Source of the DNA: JALZAA01 sp046724435
GTDB lineage: Bacteria > Actinomycetota > Acidimicrobiia > IMCC26256 > JACDBD01
DNA length: 36,844 nt
Direction: 5' to 3'
Assembly: GCA_046724435.1 (NCBI GenBank)
Contig: JBKOWN010000205.1
Location: 1-36,844 of the forward strand
Both the position numbers and the translations under genes were made by a program. The notes under the pieces are model-generated. The model did not search any database. It was given only the letters and a program-made list of their open reading frames with translations, and was not told the DNA's origin. Below are positions 1 to 6,915 of the stretch, one piece after another; positions within the stretch are counted from its first letter, which is position 1, and each line of letters begins with the position of its first letter.

Positions 1-39
1 CTTCCGTCGCGCGGCCTGGCCCGGTGGGCGCGGGGACCT

Positions 40-72
40 CCTATTTCCTCGCTCTACCGTTCGAGAAATAGG
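40..72. other. Stem-loop downstream of the LCP gene
   Basis: CCTATTTC (40-47) plus TCG (49-51) pairs with CGA (62-64) plus GAAATAGG (65-72), giving an 11-bp stem with one bulged C and a 10-base loop. It lies beyond the stop of the minus-strand LCP gene, about 70 bases away, so it could end that transcript or one entering from the left. No T-run follows on either strand, so the terminator role is only a guess. Confidence 0.35.
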
Positions 73-111
73 CCCTATCCGTTGAGTTTCCGGCCTGCGC
101 TCTACCGTTCG
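50..111. repeat. 14-bp direct repeat, two copies
   Basis: The 14-mer CGCTCTACCGTTCG occurs at 50-63 and again at 98-111, same orientation, 48 bases apart. The first copy forms the loop and part of the stem of the hairpin at 40-72. The stretch 1-142 holds no gene that I can support; the second copy is followed by the palindrome CCCTAGGG at 117-124. Function unknown. Confidence 0.6.
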
Positions 112-142
112 GCGACCCCTAGGGTTCAAGTAGGCGCTTCGC

Positions 143-1609
143 TCAGCATTGTCGGGGGTCCGCCGGTGGCGCGGCCGGCTTCCCCTTGGCTGCGGTCCCG
201 GCGGGACCGCTCGACGCGGGCGGGGCAGGTGCCGCCGCGGGCTGCGGAGGCGCGGCGTTCGCCGGTGCACTGACCGCCTTGAAGTCCCCGCCGAGCACGA
301 GCGACACGTCGGCTTCGACGACCGTCTTGTCCTCGACGAGCCGGCCGACTCCGCCGAGGTAGCCCTGCACCACGCGGGCCTTGTCCAGCGAGCTGGGGCG
401 GTAGTGCACTTCGGTGACGTTCACGTGGGGCTGGTTGCCGACGCCGACGTTCACGAAGCCTTGCTGCTGGAGCTCGGTCCCGACCCGGTTCGCGAGCCCG
501 GCCTGACCCGAGCCGTTGAACACGCGCAGCCGGACTTCCGACGGCTTCGGCCCCTGCTGCTGGTTCGACGGGAGCCCGAAATCGCGGAGCTTGGCGAGCA
601 CCGCGTCAGCGTCGGGCTCCTTGACTTGGAGTGTCGAGCCGAGCGATGACGTGGTCGGCCCGGGCATGGTGGGCAGCGTCACCATCTGGAGGCTGTTCGG
701 GTCGTTGGGATCCACCGTTCGGAACGAGGTGACGAACTTGTTGATGTCGGTTCGGTTGAGCGAGTCGTCCGCCTTGAGCTTCGGGATCGTCTTGTCGGCG
801 ATGTCGTTGGCCTTCAGTGGGTCCCTCACCGACTGATGGAACGCCTCGGTGGCGAGCCGCTTCAGGAAGGCTTGCTGACGCTCGATGCGGTGCAGGTCGG
901 GCGCGTCCTGGCCGACGAGCTGCCATTTCCCGTCGATCAGCTCCTCCAGCTCGCGCGACCGGACGTAGCCGAGGGCGTTGTTGCCGTCGAGCACGTAGCA
1001 ACCAGGGCGGAACCCGAACGGGGCGAACTCGAAGCCGCTCAGCGCGTCGCGCCCGGGAGCATCGAGGTACACCGAGACCCCGCCCATCGCGTCGACGATG
1101 TCCTTGAAACTCTCGAAGTCGACCTGCAGGTAATGGTGGATCGGGATCTGGAAGTCCTGGTTCAGCGTGTCGATGACCTTCTGTGGACCCACATTGAACG
1201 CCGAGTTGATCTTCGCCTTGCCCATTCCGGGGATGTCGACGGCCAGGTCACGGGGGAAGGAGACCAGGAACCCGGTCTTCGCCCTCGGGTCGACGTGGAC
1301 GACCATGAGCGTGTCGGAGCGCTGCCCGCCCTGGGCGGCCGGGCTGCCGTAGGCCTGCTGCTCCTCCGGACTGAGGTCCGCGAACGCACGGGTGTCGGAC
1401 CCGATCAGCAGGAAGTTCGCCGGCTTGCCCGGATCGGTGTCCTGGGCGGTCTTGAGATTGACTCGCGGGATCGAGTCGATCTTCCGGTCGATGTACGCGT
1501 TGACCGCGACCACCGACCCCAACACGAGGGGCAACGCCACGGCCAGCGCGATGGCGAAGCGCCCGAACAGGACGCGGGGGAAGGAGCGGATGGGCCTGCC
1601 TGACGTCAC
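143..1609 (-). CDS. LCP (LytR-CpsA-Psr) family cell-wall ligase with LytR_C domain
   Basis: About 488 residues. An N-terminal membrane anchor (RFAIALAVALPLVLGSVVAV) is followed by an LCP domain with the expected landmarks FLLIGSDTR, QRSDTLMVV, SFPRDL and KINSAF, then a LytR_C domain starting near VRLRVFNGSGQAGLANRV and an Ala/Pro-rich tail. LCP enzymes transfer undecaprenyl-linked glycopolymers to peptidoglycan on the outer face of the membrane; in actinobacteria they attach arabinogalactan or similar polymers. The GTG at 1609 is preferred because longer versions run into the divergent gene at 1674 and add an Arg-rich stretch with no family likeness. A possible -10 (TACCGT, minus strand, 1624-1619) lies 9 bases upstream. 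The exact polymer is unknown. Confidence 0.9.
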   Translation of the reverse strand: MTSGRPIRSFPRVLFGRFAIALAVALPLVLGSVVAVNAYIDRKIDSIPRVNLKTAQDTDPGKPANFLLIGSDTRAFADLSPEEQQAYGSPAAQGGQRSDTLMVVHVDPRAKTGFLVSFPRDLAVDIPGMGKAKINSAFNVGPQKVIDTLNQDFQIPIHHYLQVDFESFKDIVDAMGGVSVYLDAPGRDALSGFEFAPFGFRPGCYVLDGNNALGYVRSRELEELIDGKWQLVGQDAPDLHRIERQQAFLKRLATEAFHQSVRDPLKANDIADKTIPKLKADDSLNRTDINKFVTSFRTVDPNDPNSLQMVTLPTMPGPTTSSLGSTLQVKEPDADAVLAKLRDFGLPSNQQQGPKPSEVRLRVFNGSGQAGLANRVGTELQQQGFVNVGVGNQPHVNVTEVHYRPSSLDKARVVQGYLGGVGRLVEDKTVVEADVSLVLGGDFKAVSAPANAAPPQPAAAPAPPASSGPAGTAAKGKPAAPPADPRQC

Positions 1610-1660
1610 GAAACCGCCACGGTACCGGCGCCTGGGGGGATTCCGCGGTCGCGCCGGCCC

Positions 1661-1666
1661 TACGAT
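1661..1666 (+). promoter_or_regulatory. Possible leaderless -10 element for the DUF4177-like gene
   Basis: TACGAT fits the TANNNT actinobacterial -10 pattern and ends 7 bases before the ATG at 1674, so transcription would begin at or next to the start codon. No Shine-Dalgarno sequence is visible and I see no -35 match. Confidence 0.4.
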
Positions 1667-1673
1667 CCGTTGG

Positions 1674-1904
1674 ATGACACGGTGGTCGTACCACGTCGAG
1701 GCGATGAACATCCCGGAGCGGTGGTGGCGCAAGAAGCGTCAAGCCGAGGAGTTGACCCGTCTCAATCAGCGCCTCAACAACCTGGGATCCTCGGGCTGGG
1801 AGCTGGTCGCCTACGAGGCAACGCCCATGACTGGCGCCTTCACGCAGAACATCAAGGGGTACGCCTACCTGGCGCTCTTCAAGCAGGCGCACCCCGACTC
1901 ATGA
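1674..1904 (+). CDS. Small DUF4177-like protein
   Basis: 76 residues starting MTRWSYHVEAM. The pattern of an N-terminal strand (WSYHVEAM), a helix (EELTRLNQRLNNLGSSGWELV) and terminal strands ending YAYLALFKQ is typical of DUF4177-type proteins, small two-layer folds of unknown function. The ATG at 1674 is chosen because it sits 7 bases after a TACGAT element and begins the recognisable fold; the longer open frame upstream overlaps the LCP gene. It is divergent from the LCP gene and followed 27 bases later by the methyltransferase. The family assignment is from pattern only. Confidence 0.7.
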   Translation: MTRWSYHVEAMNIPERWWRKKRQAEELTRLNQRLNNLGSSGWELVAYEATPMTGAFTQNIKGYAYLALFKQAHPDS

Positions 1905-1931
1905 TGCTGTTCCGCTAGTCACGGCTCCGCG

Positions 1932-2774
1932 ATGGCTGGAGGCCGGTGGCAGACGTACGACTCCGTGGCCGGCGAGTACGAGCGCGCCTGGCACGCGAGC
2001 TTCGAGCCGGTCGCACGTGATCTCCTCGAGCTGGTCGCACTCGAACCCGGTGACGCGATGCTCGACGTCGGCACCGGGACGGGCGTGGTCGCCGCTGCCG
2101 GGGCCCTTCTGGTCGGTCCCGGGGTCGTCGTCGCGGTCGACCCGTCGCTGCCGATGCTCCACCGCGCCCGGGATCACACGACCGTGCCCCTGGCCGTCGC
2201 CCGAGCACCGGGCCTGCCGTTTCCGGCCCGCAGATTCGACGTCGTCGTCGCCAACCTGGTCATCTCGCACGTGGAGCGCCACGAGGACGCGCTCGCGGAC
2301 ATGGTGCGAGTCCTCCGCCCGGGCGGTCGGCTCGGCGTCACGGCGTGGGGAACGCTCGACGAGGAGCCGGTCGACGACGGGCAGCAGCGCCAGCTCACGG
2401 GCATCTGGACGTCGATCGCCGGTCGTTTCGTCGACACCGACGCCGCCGACCGCGTCATCGATGCCGCGATCCCGGGTGAGGCCTGGTTCGGCGACCCCGC
2501 TCACACGCGCGCCGCGCTCGAGGGCAGCGGCCTCCGAAGCGTCGTACTCCGGTCGCGTACGTACCGCCGATGCGTGTCGCAACGAGACGCGCTGGCCGGC
2601 TTCGAGACCAGCTTCTGGGGGCGCTACCTGCGCCACGCCCTGCCCGACGCGGATTGGGCCGGCTTCCGGCGGGAAGTCGCGACGGCGGCGGCCGAGGCGC
2701 TCCCCGACCCGATCACCCGCGTCGACCAGCTGTTGATCGCCGTGGGCACGAAGCGTTTCGAGGGACGCCCGTAG
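1932..2774 (+). CDS. Class I SAM-dependent methyltransferase
   Basis: 280 residues. The Rossmann methyltransferase signature is clear: motif I LDVGTGTGVVAAAGA for SAM binding near residues 44-58, acidic motif II VVVAVDPSLPML, and motif III-like FDVVVANLVISHV followed by LRPGGRLGVTAWG, as in the Methyltransf_11/UbiE group. The C-terminal third is presumably the substrate cap. The substrate cannot be read from sequence; quinone, lipid and small-molecule methylation are all possible. The start MAGGRWQTYDSVAGEYERAW matches the usual opening YD..A..Y of this group. Its stop codon TAG (2772-2774) forms the first half of a possible -10 for the next gene. Confidence 0.88.
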   Translation: MAGGRWQTYDSVAGEYERAWHASFEPVARDLLELVALEPGDAMLDVGTGTGVVAAAGALLVGPGVVVAVDPSLPMLHRARDHTTVPLAVARAPGLPFPARRFDVVVANLVISHVERHEDALADMVRVLRPGGRLGVTAWGTLDEEPVDDGQQRQLTGIWTSIAGRFVDTDAADRVIDAAIPGEAWFGDPAHTRAALEGSGLRSVVLRSRTYRRCVSQRDALAGFETSFWGRYLRHALPDADWAGFRREVATAAAEALPDPITRVDQLLIAVGTKRFEGRP

Positions 2775-2777
2775 ACT
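2772..2777 (+). promoter_or_regulatory. Possible leaderless -10 element overlapping a stop codon
   Basis: TAGACT fits TANNNT and ends 8 bases before the GTG at 2786. Its first three bases are the stop codon of the methyltransferase. No Shine-Dalgarno sequence precedes the GTG, which fits leaderless initiation, but no -35 match was seen. Confidence 0.35.
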
Positions 2778-2785
2778 CCGCGGTC

Positions 2786-4366
2786 GTGTCAGACGCAGAC
2801 CGGCTCGTCGCCCTCCTCGAAGCCAAGCTCCGGCCGCTCGACACCGCGCTGGCCGAGGCGTGGTGGGAGACGAGCACGCGCTCGTCGCCGGAAGCGGCGC
2901 AGCGCCGAGAGCGCCTCGAGCTCGAGCGACGCGACCTCCTGGGCGACCCGGACGCGTTCCGCGCCATCGAGGCGGCGCGCCGGAAGGCGGACGAGTTCGA
3001 CCCGCTCGTCGCCCGCCAGCTCGACGTGCTCCACGACGCCTTCGCCCCGCACCAGATCGATGCCGAGCTTCGCCGACGCATCGTCGAGCTCGAAGTAGAA
3101 GTCGAGACGACGTTCAACACGTTCCGCGGCGAGATCGACGGCCAGCGCGTCGACGACAACGCGATCGCCGATGTGCTGCGCACGAGCGACGATTCGGCGG
3201 CGAGACGGGCGGCATGGGAAGCGGCGAAGCAAGTCGGAGCCGAGGTCGCCGACCGTGTGCGCGAGCTCGCCCGTCTTCGGAACGAAGCGGCGCGCCGGCT
3301 CGGATATCGCGACCACTTCGCGCTCGCGCTCGCCACCAGCGAGCTCGACGAGGGGCGACTGTTCGGCACGCTCGACGAGGTGGACCAGGCGACCGCGGCG
3401 CCCTTCGACGAGTGGAAAGCGCGGCTCGACGCCACTCTTGCCGAGCGGTTCGGCTGCGAGCCCGCCGATCTCCGGCCGTGGCACCTGGACGACCCGTTCT
3501 TCCAGGACCCGCCGATCAGCGGCGCCGTCGACCTGGATCCTCTCTTCGAGCACGCCGACGTCGAAGCCCTCACGGTTCGCAGCTACGACGGCCTCGACCT
3601 CGACACGCGGCCCGTGCTCTCCCGCAGCGACCTCTACGCGCGCGAGGGGAAGAGCCAGCACGCCTTCTGCATCCACATCGACCGCGAGGGCGATGTGCGC
3701 GTGCTGTGCAACGTCGAGCCCAACGAGCGATGGACCGAGACGATGCTCCACGAGTTCGGCCACGCCGTGTACGACCGCGAGCTCGACAGCTCGCTCCCCT
3801 GGCTCCTGCGGGAAGCGGCGCACGCGCTGACGACCGAGGGCGTCGCAATGTTGTTCGGCCGCCTTGCCCGCTATCCCGGGTGGCTGACCACCGTCGCCGG
3901 GGTCGGCGCCGCCGATGTCGAGGCACTCACCTCGCGTCTCGCAGAGGCACGGCGAGCGGCGCTGCTCGTGTTCGCCCGCTGGGTGCTCGTGATGACGAAC
4001 TTCGAGCGCGGCCTCTACGCCGACCCCGACGCCGACCACGACGCGCGCTGGTGGGACCTCGTCGAGAGGTACCAGCGGGTACGGCGTCCCGACGGCCGGC
4101 ACGCGCCGGACTGGGCGGCGAAGATCCACCTGACCGTGGCGCCCGTCTACTACCACAACTACCTCTACGGTGAGCTCGTTGCCTCGCAACTCCAGTCGAC
4201 GCTCGAGATGCGCGCCGGCGGTGTCGTCGACGAGCCCGCCGCCGGCCGGTTCCTGGTCGACGAGGTCTTCCGCCCCGGAGCATCGGTGCGTTGGGACCGG
4301 CTCATCGAACGCGCGACGCGCGAGCCGCTCACCGCCGCGCACCTCGCGCGCCAGCTCGTCGCCTGA
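2786..4366 (+). CDS. M2/M3-like zinc metallopeptidase (gluzincin)
   Basis: About 526 residues. The zinc site HEFGH lies at residues 322-326, and the sequence LPWLLREAAHALTTEG that follows places Glu351 25 residues after the second His, closely matching the spacing and LPVALREGAN...HEA context of M2 peptidyl-dipeptidases (ACE family). A late YYHNYLYGELVASQL segment resembles the substrate-binding tyrosine region of M2/M3 enzymes. These enzymes trim oligopeptides; no signal peptide is visible, so a cytoplasmic role is likely. GTG 2786 is chosen because the earlier open frame overlaps the methyltransferase and is Arg-rich. The downstream SDR starts 2 bases after its stop, so the two are probably co-transcribed. 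M2 versus M3 cannot be settled by eye. Confidence 0.85.
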   Translation: MSDADRLVALLEAKLRPLDTALAEAWWETSTRSSPEAAQRRERLELERRDLLGDPDAFRAIEAARRKADEFDPLVARQLDVLHDAFAPHQIDAELRRRIVELEVEVETTFNTFRGEIDGQRVDDNAIADVLRTSDDSAARRAAWEAAKQVGAEVADRVRELARLRNEAARRLGYRDHFALALATSELDEGRLFGTLDEVDQATAAPFDEWKARLDATLAERFGCEPADLRPWHLDDPFFQDPPISGAVDLDPLFEHADVEALTVRSYDGLDLDTRPVLSRSDLYAREGKSQHAFCIHIDREGDVRVLCNVEPNERWTETMLHEFGHAVYDRELDSSLPWLLREAAHALTTEGVAMLFGRLARYPGWLTTVAGVGAADVEALTSRLAEARRAALLVFARWVLVMTNFERGLYADPDADHDARWWDLVERYQRVRRPDGRHAPDWAAKIHLTVAPVYYHNYLYGELVASQLQSTLEMRAGGVVDEPAAGRFLVDEVFRPGASVRWDRLIERATREPLTAAHLARQLVA

Positions 4367-4368
4367 CC

Positions 4369-5169
4369 ATGGACCTCGGGCTGCGCGACCGGGCGATCTG
4401 CATCGCCGGCGGGTCCCGCGGCATGGGACGCGCCGCCGCCGACCTCCTCGCCGCCGAAGGATGTCGCGTCGCCGTGCTCGGTCGTCACGACTCCGACGTC
4501 CGCCCGGCCGAGGACGACCTGATCGCGGCGGGCGCGCCCGACGCCGTCGGCCTGCAATGCGACCTCCTCGACACCGGCGAGGTCGAAGCCGCCTTCACGT
4601 TCCTCGACGAGCGGTGGGGCGAGCTGAACGGCGTCATCAACGCCGCCGGCCCCTCACGGGTGGGCGCGCTCGACGACCTCACAGAGAACGAATGGCTCGA
4701 GGACTTCGACGTCGGCGTCGTCTCGATGATCCGAACCGTGCGGGCCGCCCTGCCGCTGCTGCGCAAGGCGACGTTCGCCCGCATCGTCAACCTCGCCGAG
4801 GCGTCGATCCGCCACCAGAGCCCCGGGCTCATCGCCCACACGGCCGCCAACGCCGCCATGGCGAGCGCGTCGAAGAACCTGGCCCGCGCGCTCGCGCCGG
4901 AGGGGATCCTCGTGAACACGGTGTGCCCCGGCACCGTCATGTCGCCGGCGCTCGAGCAGTACCTCACGGAGACAGACCCGCGGGGGCTCCCGGAAGGTCC
5001 GCTCGAGGCGGGGTATGCGGCCATCGCGCGTGACTTCGGCGCCGAGAACGACCTCGGCCGAGTCGGGCTGCCCGAGGAAGTCGCCGCCGTGGCGGTGTTC
5101 CTGTGCTCGGAGGTGGCCAGCTTCGTCGCCGGGGCGACGATCCCGGTCGACGGCGGCACCGACTTCTGA
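4369..5169 (+). CDS. SDR-fold protein lacking the canonical catalytic triad
   Basis: 266 residues. The cofactor loop GGSRGMG (14-20) and the core motifs DLLD and NAAG mark a short-chain dehydrogenase/reductase. The C-terminal GRVGLPEEVAAVAVFLCSE and VDGGTDF are also classical. At the active site, however, the YxxxK motif reads HTAAN (His157, Asn161), and the Ser position in NxxS is Glu144, so all three usual catalytic residues are replaced. It may bind NAD(P) without standard oxidoreductase chemistry or use another residue set. The ATG is 2 bases after the peptidase stop. The acyl-CoA synthetase that follows suggests lipid or steroid metabolism, an inference from context. Confidence 0.85.
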   Translation: MDLGLRDRAICIAGGSRGMGRAAADLLAAEGCRVAVLGRHDSDVRPAEDDLIAAGAPDAVGLQCDLLDTGEVEAAFTFLDERWGELNGVINAAGPSRVGALDDLTENEWLEDFDVGVVSMIRTVRAALPLLRKATFARIVNLAEASIRHQSPGLIAHTAANAAMASASKNLARALAPEGILVNTVCPGTVMSPALEQYLTETDPRGLPEGPLEAGYAAIARDFGAENDLGRVGLPEEVAAVAVFLCSEVASFVAGATIPVDGGTDF

Positions 5170-5176
5170 GCGGGGG

Positions 5177-5188
5177 CGTGACGTCACG
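5177..5188. promoter_or_regulatory. 12-bp perfect palindrome before the acyl-CoA synthetase
   Basis: CGTGACGTCACG is a perfect 12-bp palindrome located 20 bases before a TAGGTT element (5208-5213) and 35 bases before the ATG at 5223. Its size and position would suit a dimeric repressor such as a TetR-family regulator, but no regulator gene is nearby and it does not look like the KstR motif. Confidence 0.35.
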
Positions 5189-5207
5189 GCCGCGTCGCGG
5201 CGCCGAC

Positions 5208-5213
5208 TAGGTT
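5208..5213 (+). promoter_or_regulatory. Possible -10 element, near-leaderless
   Basis: TAGGTT ends 9 bases before the ATG at 5223 and no Shine-Dalgarno sequence is visible between them. No -35 match seen at the usual distance. Confidence 0.35.
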
Positions 5214-5222
5214 CGGCGTCCC

Positions 5223-6836
5223 ATGCAGTACAACCTCGCCGATCTCTGGGAACGGGTGGTCGACACCGTCCCCGAGCGCGAGTCGCTCGTCTGCGGCGAC
5301 CGGCGCCTGACCTACGCCCAGGCCGACGAGCGAGCGAATCGCCTTGCCCACCACCTCGCCGAGCAGGGAGTCGGCTCCGGCGATCACGTCGCTCTCTACC
5401 TCTATAACGGCACTGAGTACCTCGAAGGGATGCTGGCGGCGTTCAAGCTCCGGGCCGTCCCCGTCAACGTGAACTACCGCTACGTCGAAGAGGAGCTGCG
5501 GTACCTGCTCGAGGACTCCGACGCCAAGGCGATCGTGTTCCACCGCGAGTTCGCGCCGAAGCTCGAAGCCGTGCGGAGCAAGCTCCCGTTGCTGCATACG
5601 TTCGTCGCCGTCGAGGACGGCTCCGGCGCCGCTCTCGAGGCGCTGCAGGCGGTCGACTACGAGGACGCGCTCGCCGGGGCATCGCCCGAGCGCGGCTTCG
5701 AGGAGCGGTCCCACGACGACCTCTACATCCTCTATACGGGCGGCACGACCGGGATGCCGAAGGGCGTCATGTGGCGCGCCGAAGACATCTTCTTCGGCGC
5801 CCTCGGCGGCGGCGGCATCGGGAACGAGATCACCCAACCCGAGGAGATCGCCGTGCGCGCCCGCGAGGGACGCACCCGCTGCCTGCCGGCGTGCCCGTTC
5901 ATGCACGGCACCGCGCACTGGATGGCGTTCGCCGCGATGTTCACCGGTGGTTGCGTCGTGATCTCGTCCGAGCACAGCCTCGACCCGACGCGGCTCTGGG
6001 AGCTCATCGCCCGCGAGCAGGTGAACTTCCTCGTCATCGTGGGCGACGCCTTCGCTCGACCGCTGGTCGAGGCGCTCGACGATCTCGACCCGGGCGTCGA
6101 CGTGTCGTGCTGCAGCGTGATCCTCTCCGGCGGCGCGATCCTGTCGCCGTCCGTGAAGACGCGGCTCGCCGACAAGCTGCCGGCCAGCCTCGTCGTCGAC
6201 GGGTACGGGTCGTCGGAGTCGGGGGGCCAGGGCCAGTCGATCACCTCGGCGGGCGCGACCGTGCACGAGGCCCCGCGCTTCTCCGTGAACGCCGAGACGA
6301 CCGTGCTCGACGACGACCTCCGCCCGGCCCCGGCCGGTGTGGTCGGCAAGCTCGCCCGCCGGGGCCGCATCCCGCTCGGCTACTACAAGGACGAGCAGAA
6401 GACCGCCGCCACGTTCCCGGTGGTGGACGGCGTGCGGTGGTCGGTGCCGGGTGACCACGCCCGCATCGAGGAGGACGGCACTATCACGCTGCTGGGACGG
6501 GGCTCGGTGTCGATCAACACCGGCGGCGAGAAGGTGTACCCCGAGGAGGTCGAGGCGGCGCTGAAGGCCCACACCGCGGTGTTCGACGCCGTCGTCGTGG
6601 GCGTGCCGGACAGCCGCTGGGGTGAGCGCGTCGTCGCCGTCGTGCAACCCCGCGAAGGCGCCGAGCCTCAGCTCGACGAGCTCGACGCGCACGTCCGTGA
6701 GCACGTCGCCGGGTACAAGGCGCCGCGCGACGTCGTGTTGGTCGACGAGATCGTGCGCTCGCCGTCCGGCAAGCCGGACTACCGGTGGGCCAAGGCGACG
6801 GCCGCCGAAGGGCTCGGGACGGGCGCCACGCGCTAG
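5223..6836 (+). CDS. FadD19-like acyl-CoA synthetase
   Basis: 537 residues of the ANL adenylating superfamily. The ATP-binding P-loop YTGGTTGMPKG is at 171-181 and is followed by VMWRAEDIFFGAL, a sequence I associate with FadD19/FadD17-type synthetases of actinobacteria. Other landmarks are DGYGSSESGG, the GDHARIEEDG hinge region, GGEKVYPEEVE and the C-terminal SPSGKPDYRWAK carrying the catalytic lysine. The enzyme activates a carboxylic acid to the acyl-adenylate and then the CoA thioester in the cytoplasm; FadD19 homologues act on sterol side chains. Preceded by the SDR (53-base gap with a palindrome) and followed by the YyaL-like gene. The specific substrate is an inference. Confidence 0.9.
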   Translation: MQYNLADLWERVVDTVPERESLVCGDRRLTYAQADERANRLAHHLAEQGVGSGDHVALYLYNGTEYLEGMLAAFKLRAVPVNVNYRYVEEELRYLLEDSDAKAIVFHREFAPKLEAVRSKLPLLHTFVAVEDGSGAALEALQAVDYEDALAGASPERGFEERSHDDLYILYTGGTTGMPKGVMWRAEDIFFGALGGGGIGNEITQPEEIAVRAREGRTRCLPACPFMHGTAHWMAFAAMFTGGCVVISSEHSLDPTRLWELIAREQVNFLVIVGDAFARPLVEALDDLDPGVDVSCCSVILSGGAILSPSVKTRLADKLPASLVVDGYGSSESGGQGQSITSAGATVHEAPRFSVNAETTVLDDDLRPAPAGVVGKLARRGRIPLGYYKDEQKTAATFPVVDGVRWSVPGDHARIEEDGTITLLGRGSVSINTGGEKVYPEEVEAALKAHTAVFDAVVVGVPDSRWGERVVAVVQPREGAEPQLDELDAHVREHVAGYKAPRDVVLVDEIVRSPSGKPDYRWAKATAAEGLGTGATR

Positions 6837-6840
6837 CCGA

Positions 6841-6846
6841 TACGTT
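6841..6846 (+). promoter_or_regulatory. Possible -10 element before the YyaL-like gene
   Basis: TACGTT ends 6 bases before an in-frame GTG at 6853, the spacing expected of a leaderless promoter. If transcription starts near 6853, the message to the ATG at 6916 would have a 63-base leader that begins inside the hairpin at 6851-6880. No -35 match was seen. Confidence 0.4.
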
Positions 6847-6850
6847 GGCG

Positions 6851-6888
6851 CGGTGACGGCGGCTTTGCCGACCGTCACCGCAAAGCCG
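6851..6888 (+). promoter_or_regulatory. Strong hairpin with a competing third strand
   Basis: CGGTGACGG (6851-6859) pairs perfectly with CCGTCACCG (6872-6880); inside it CGGC (6860-6863) pairs with GCCG (6867-6870) around a TTT loop, leaving only A6871 bulged, a 13-bp hairpin. In addition CGGCTTTGC (6860-6868) is perfectly complementary to GCAAAGCCG (6880-6888), a second 9-bp helix that excludes the top of the first. The SD-like AAGGAG at 6906-6911 lies 17 bases on. This could be a terminator of the upstream gene without a T-run, or a leader switch for the downstream gene. Confidence 0.55.
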
Positions 6889-6915
6889 GAGCTTGCGACG
6901 GCGCCAAGGAGTGGA

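Noticed and set aside
1601..1610. TGACGTCACG at the LCP start as a shared operator with 5179-5188
   Set aside because: It covers the start codon and is only one side of the palindrome; GACGTC is common in this GC-rich sequence.
2789..4342. Long antisense open frame opposite the metallopeptidase
   Set aside because: It mirrors a real gene with a clear zinc site; long antisense frames are common at high GC.
6851..6888. H-type pseudoknot from the two interleaved helices
   Set aside because: The connecting loops are zero bases, too short for both full helices at once; mutually exclusive hairpins are more likely.
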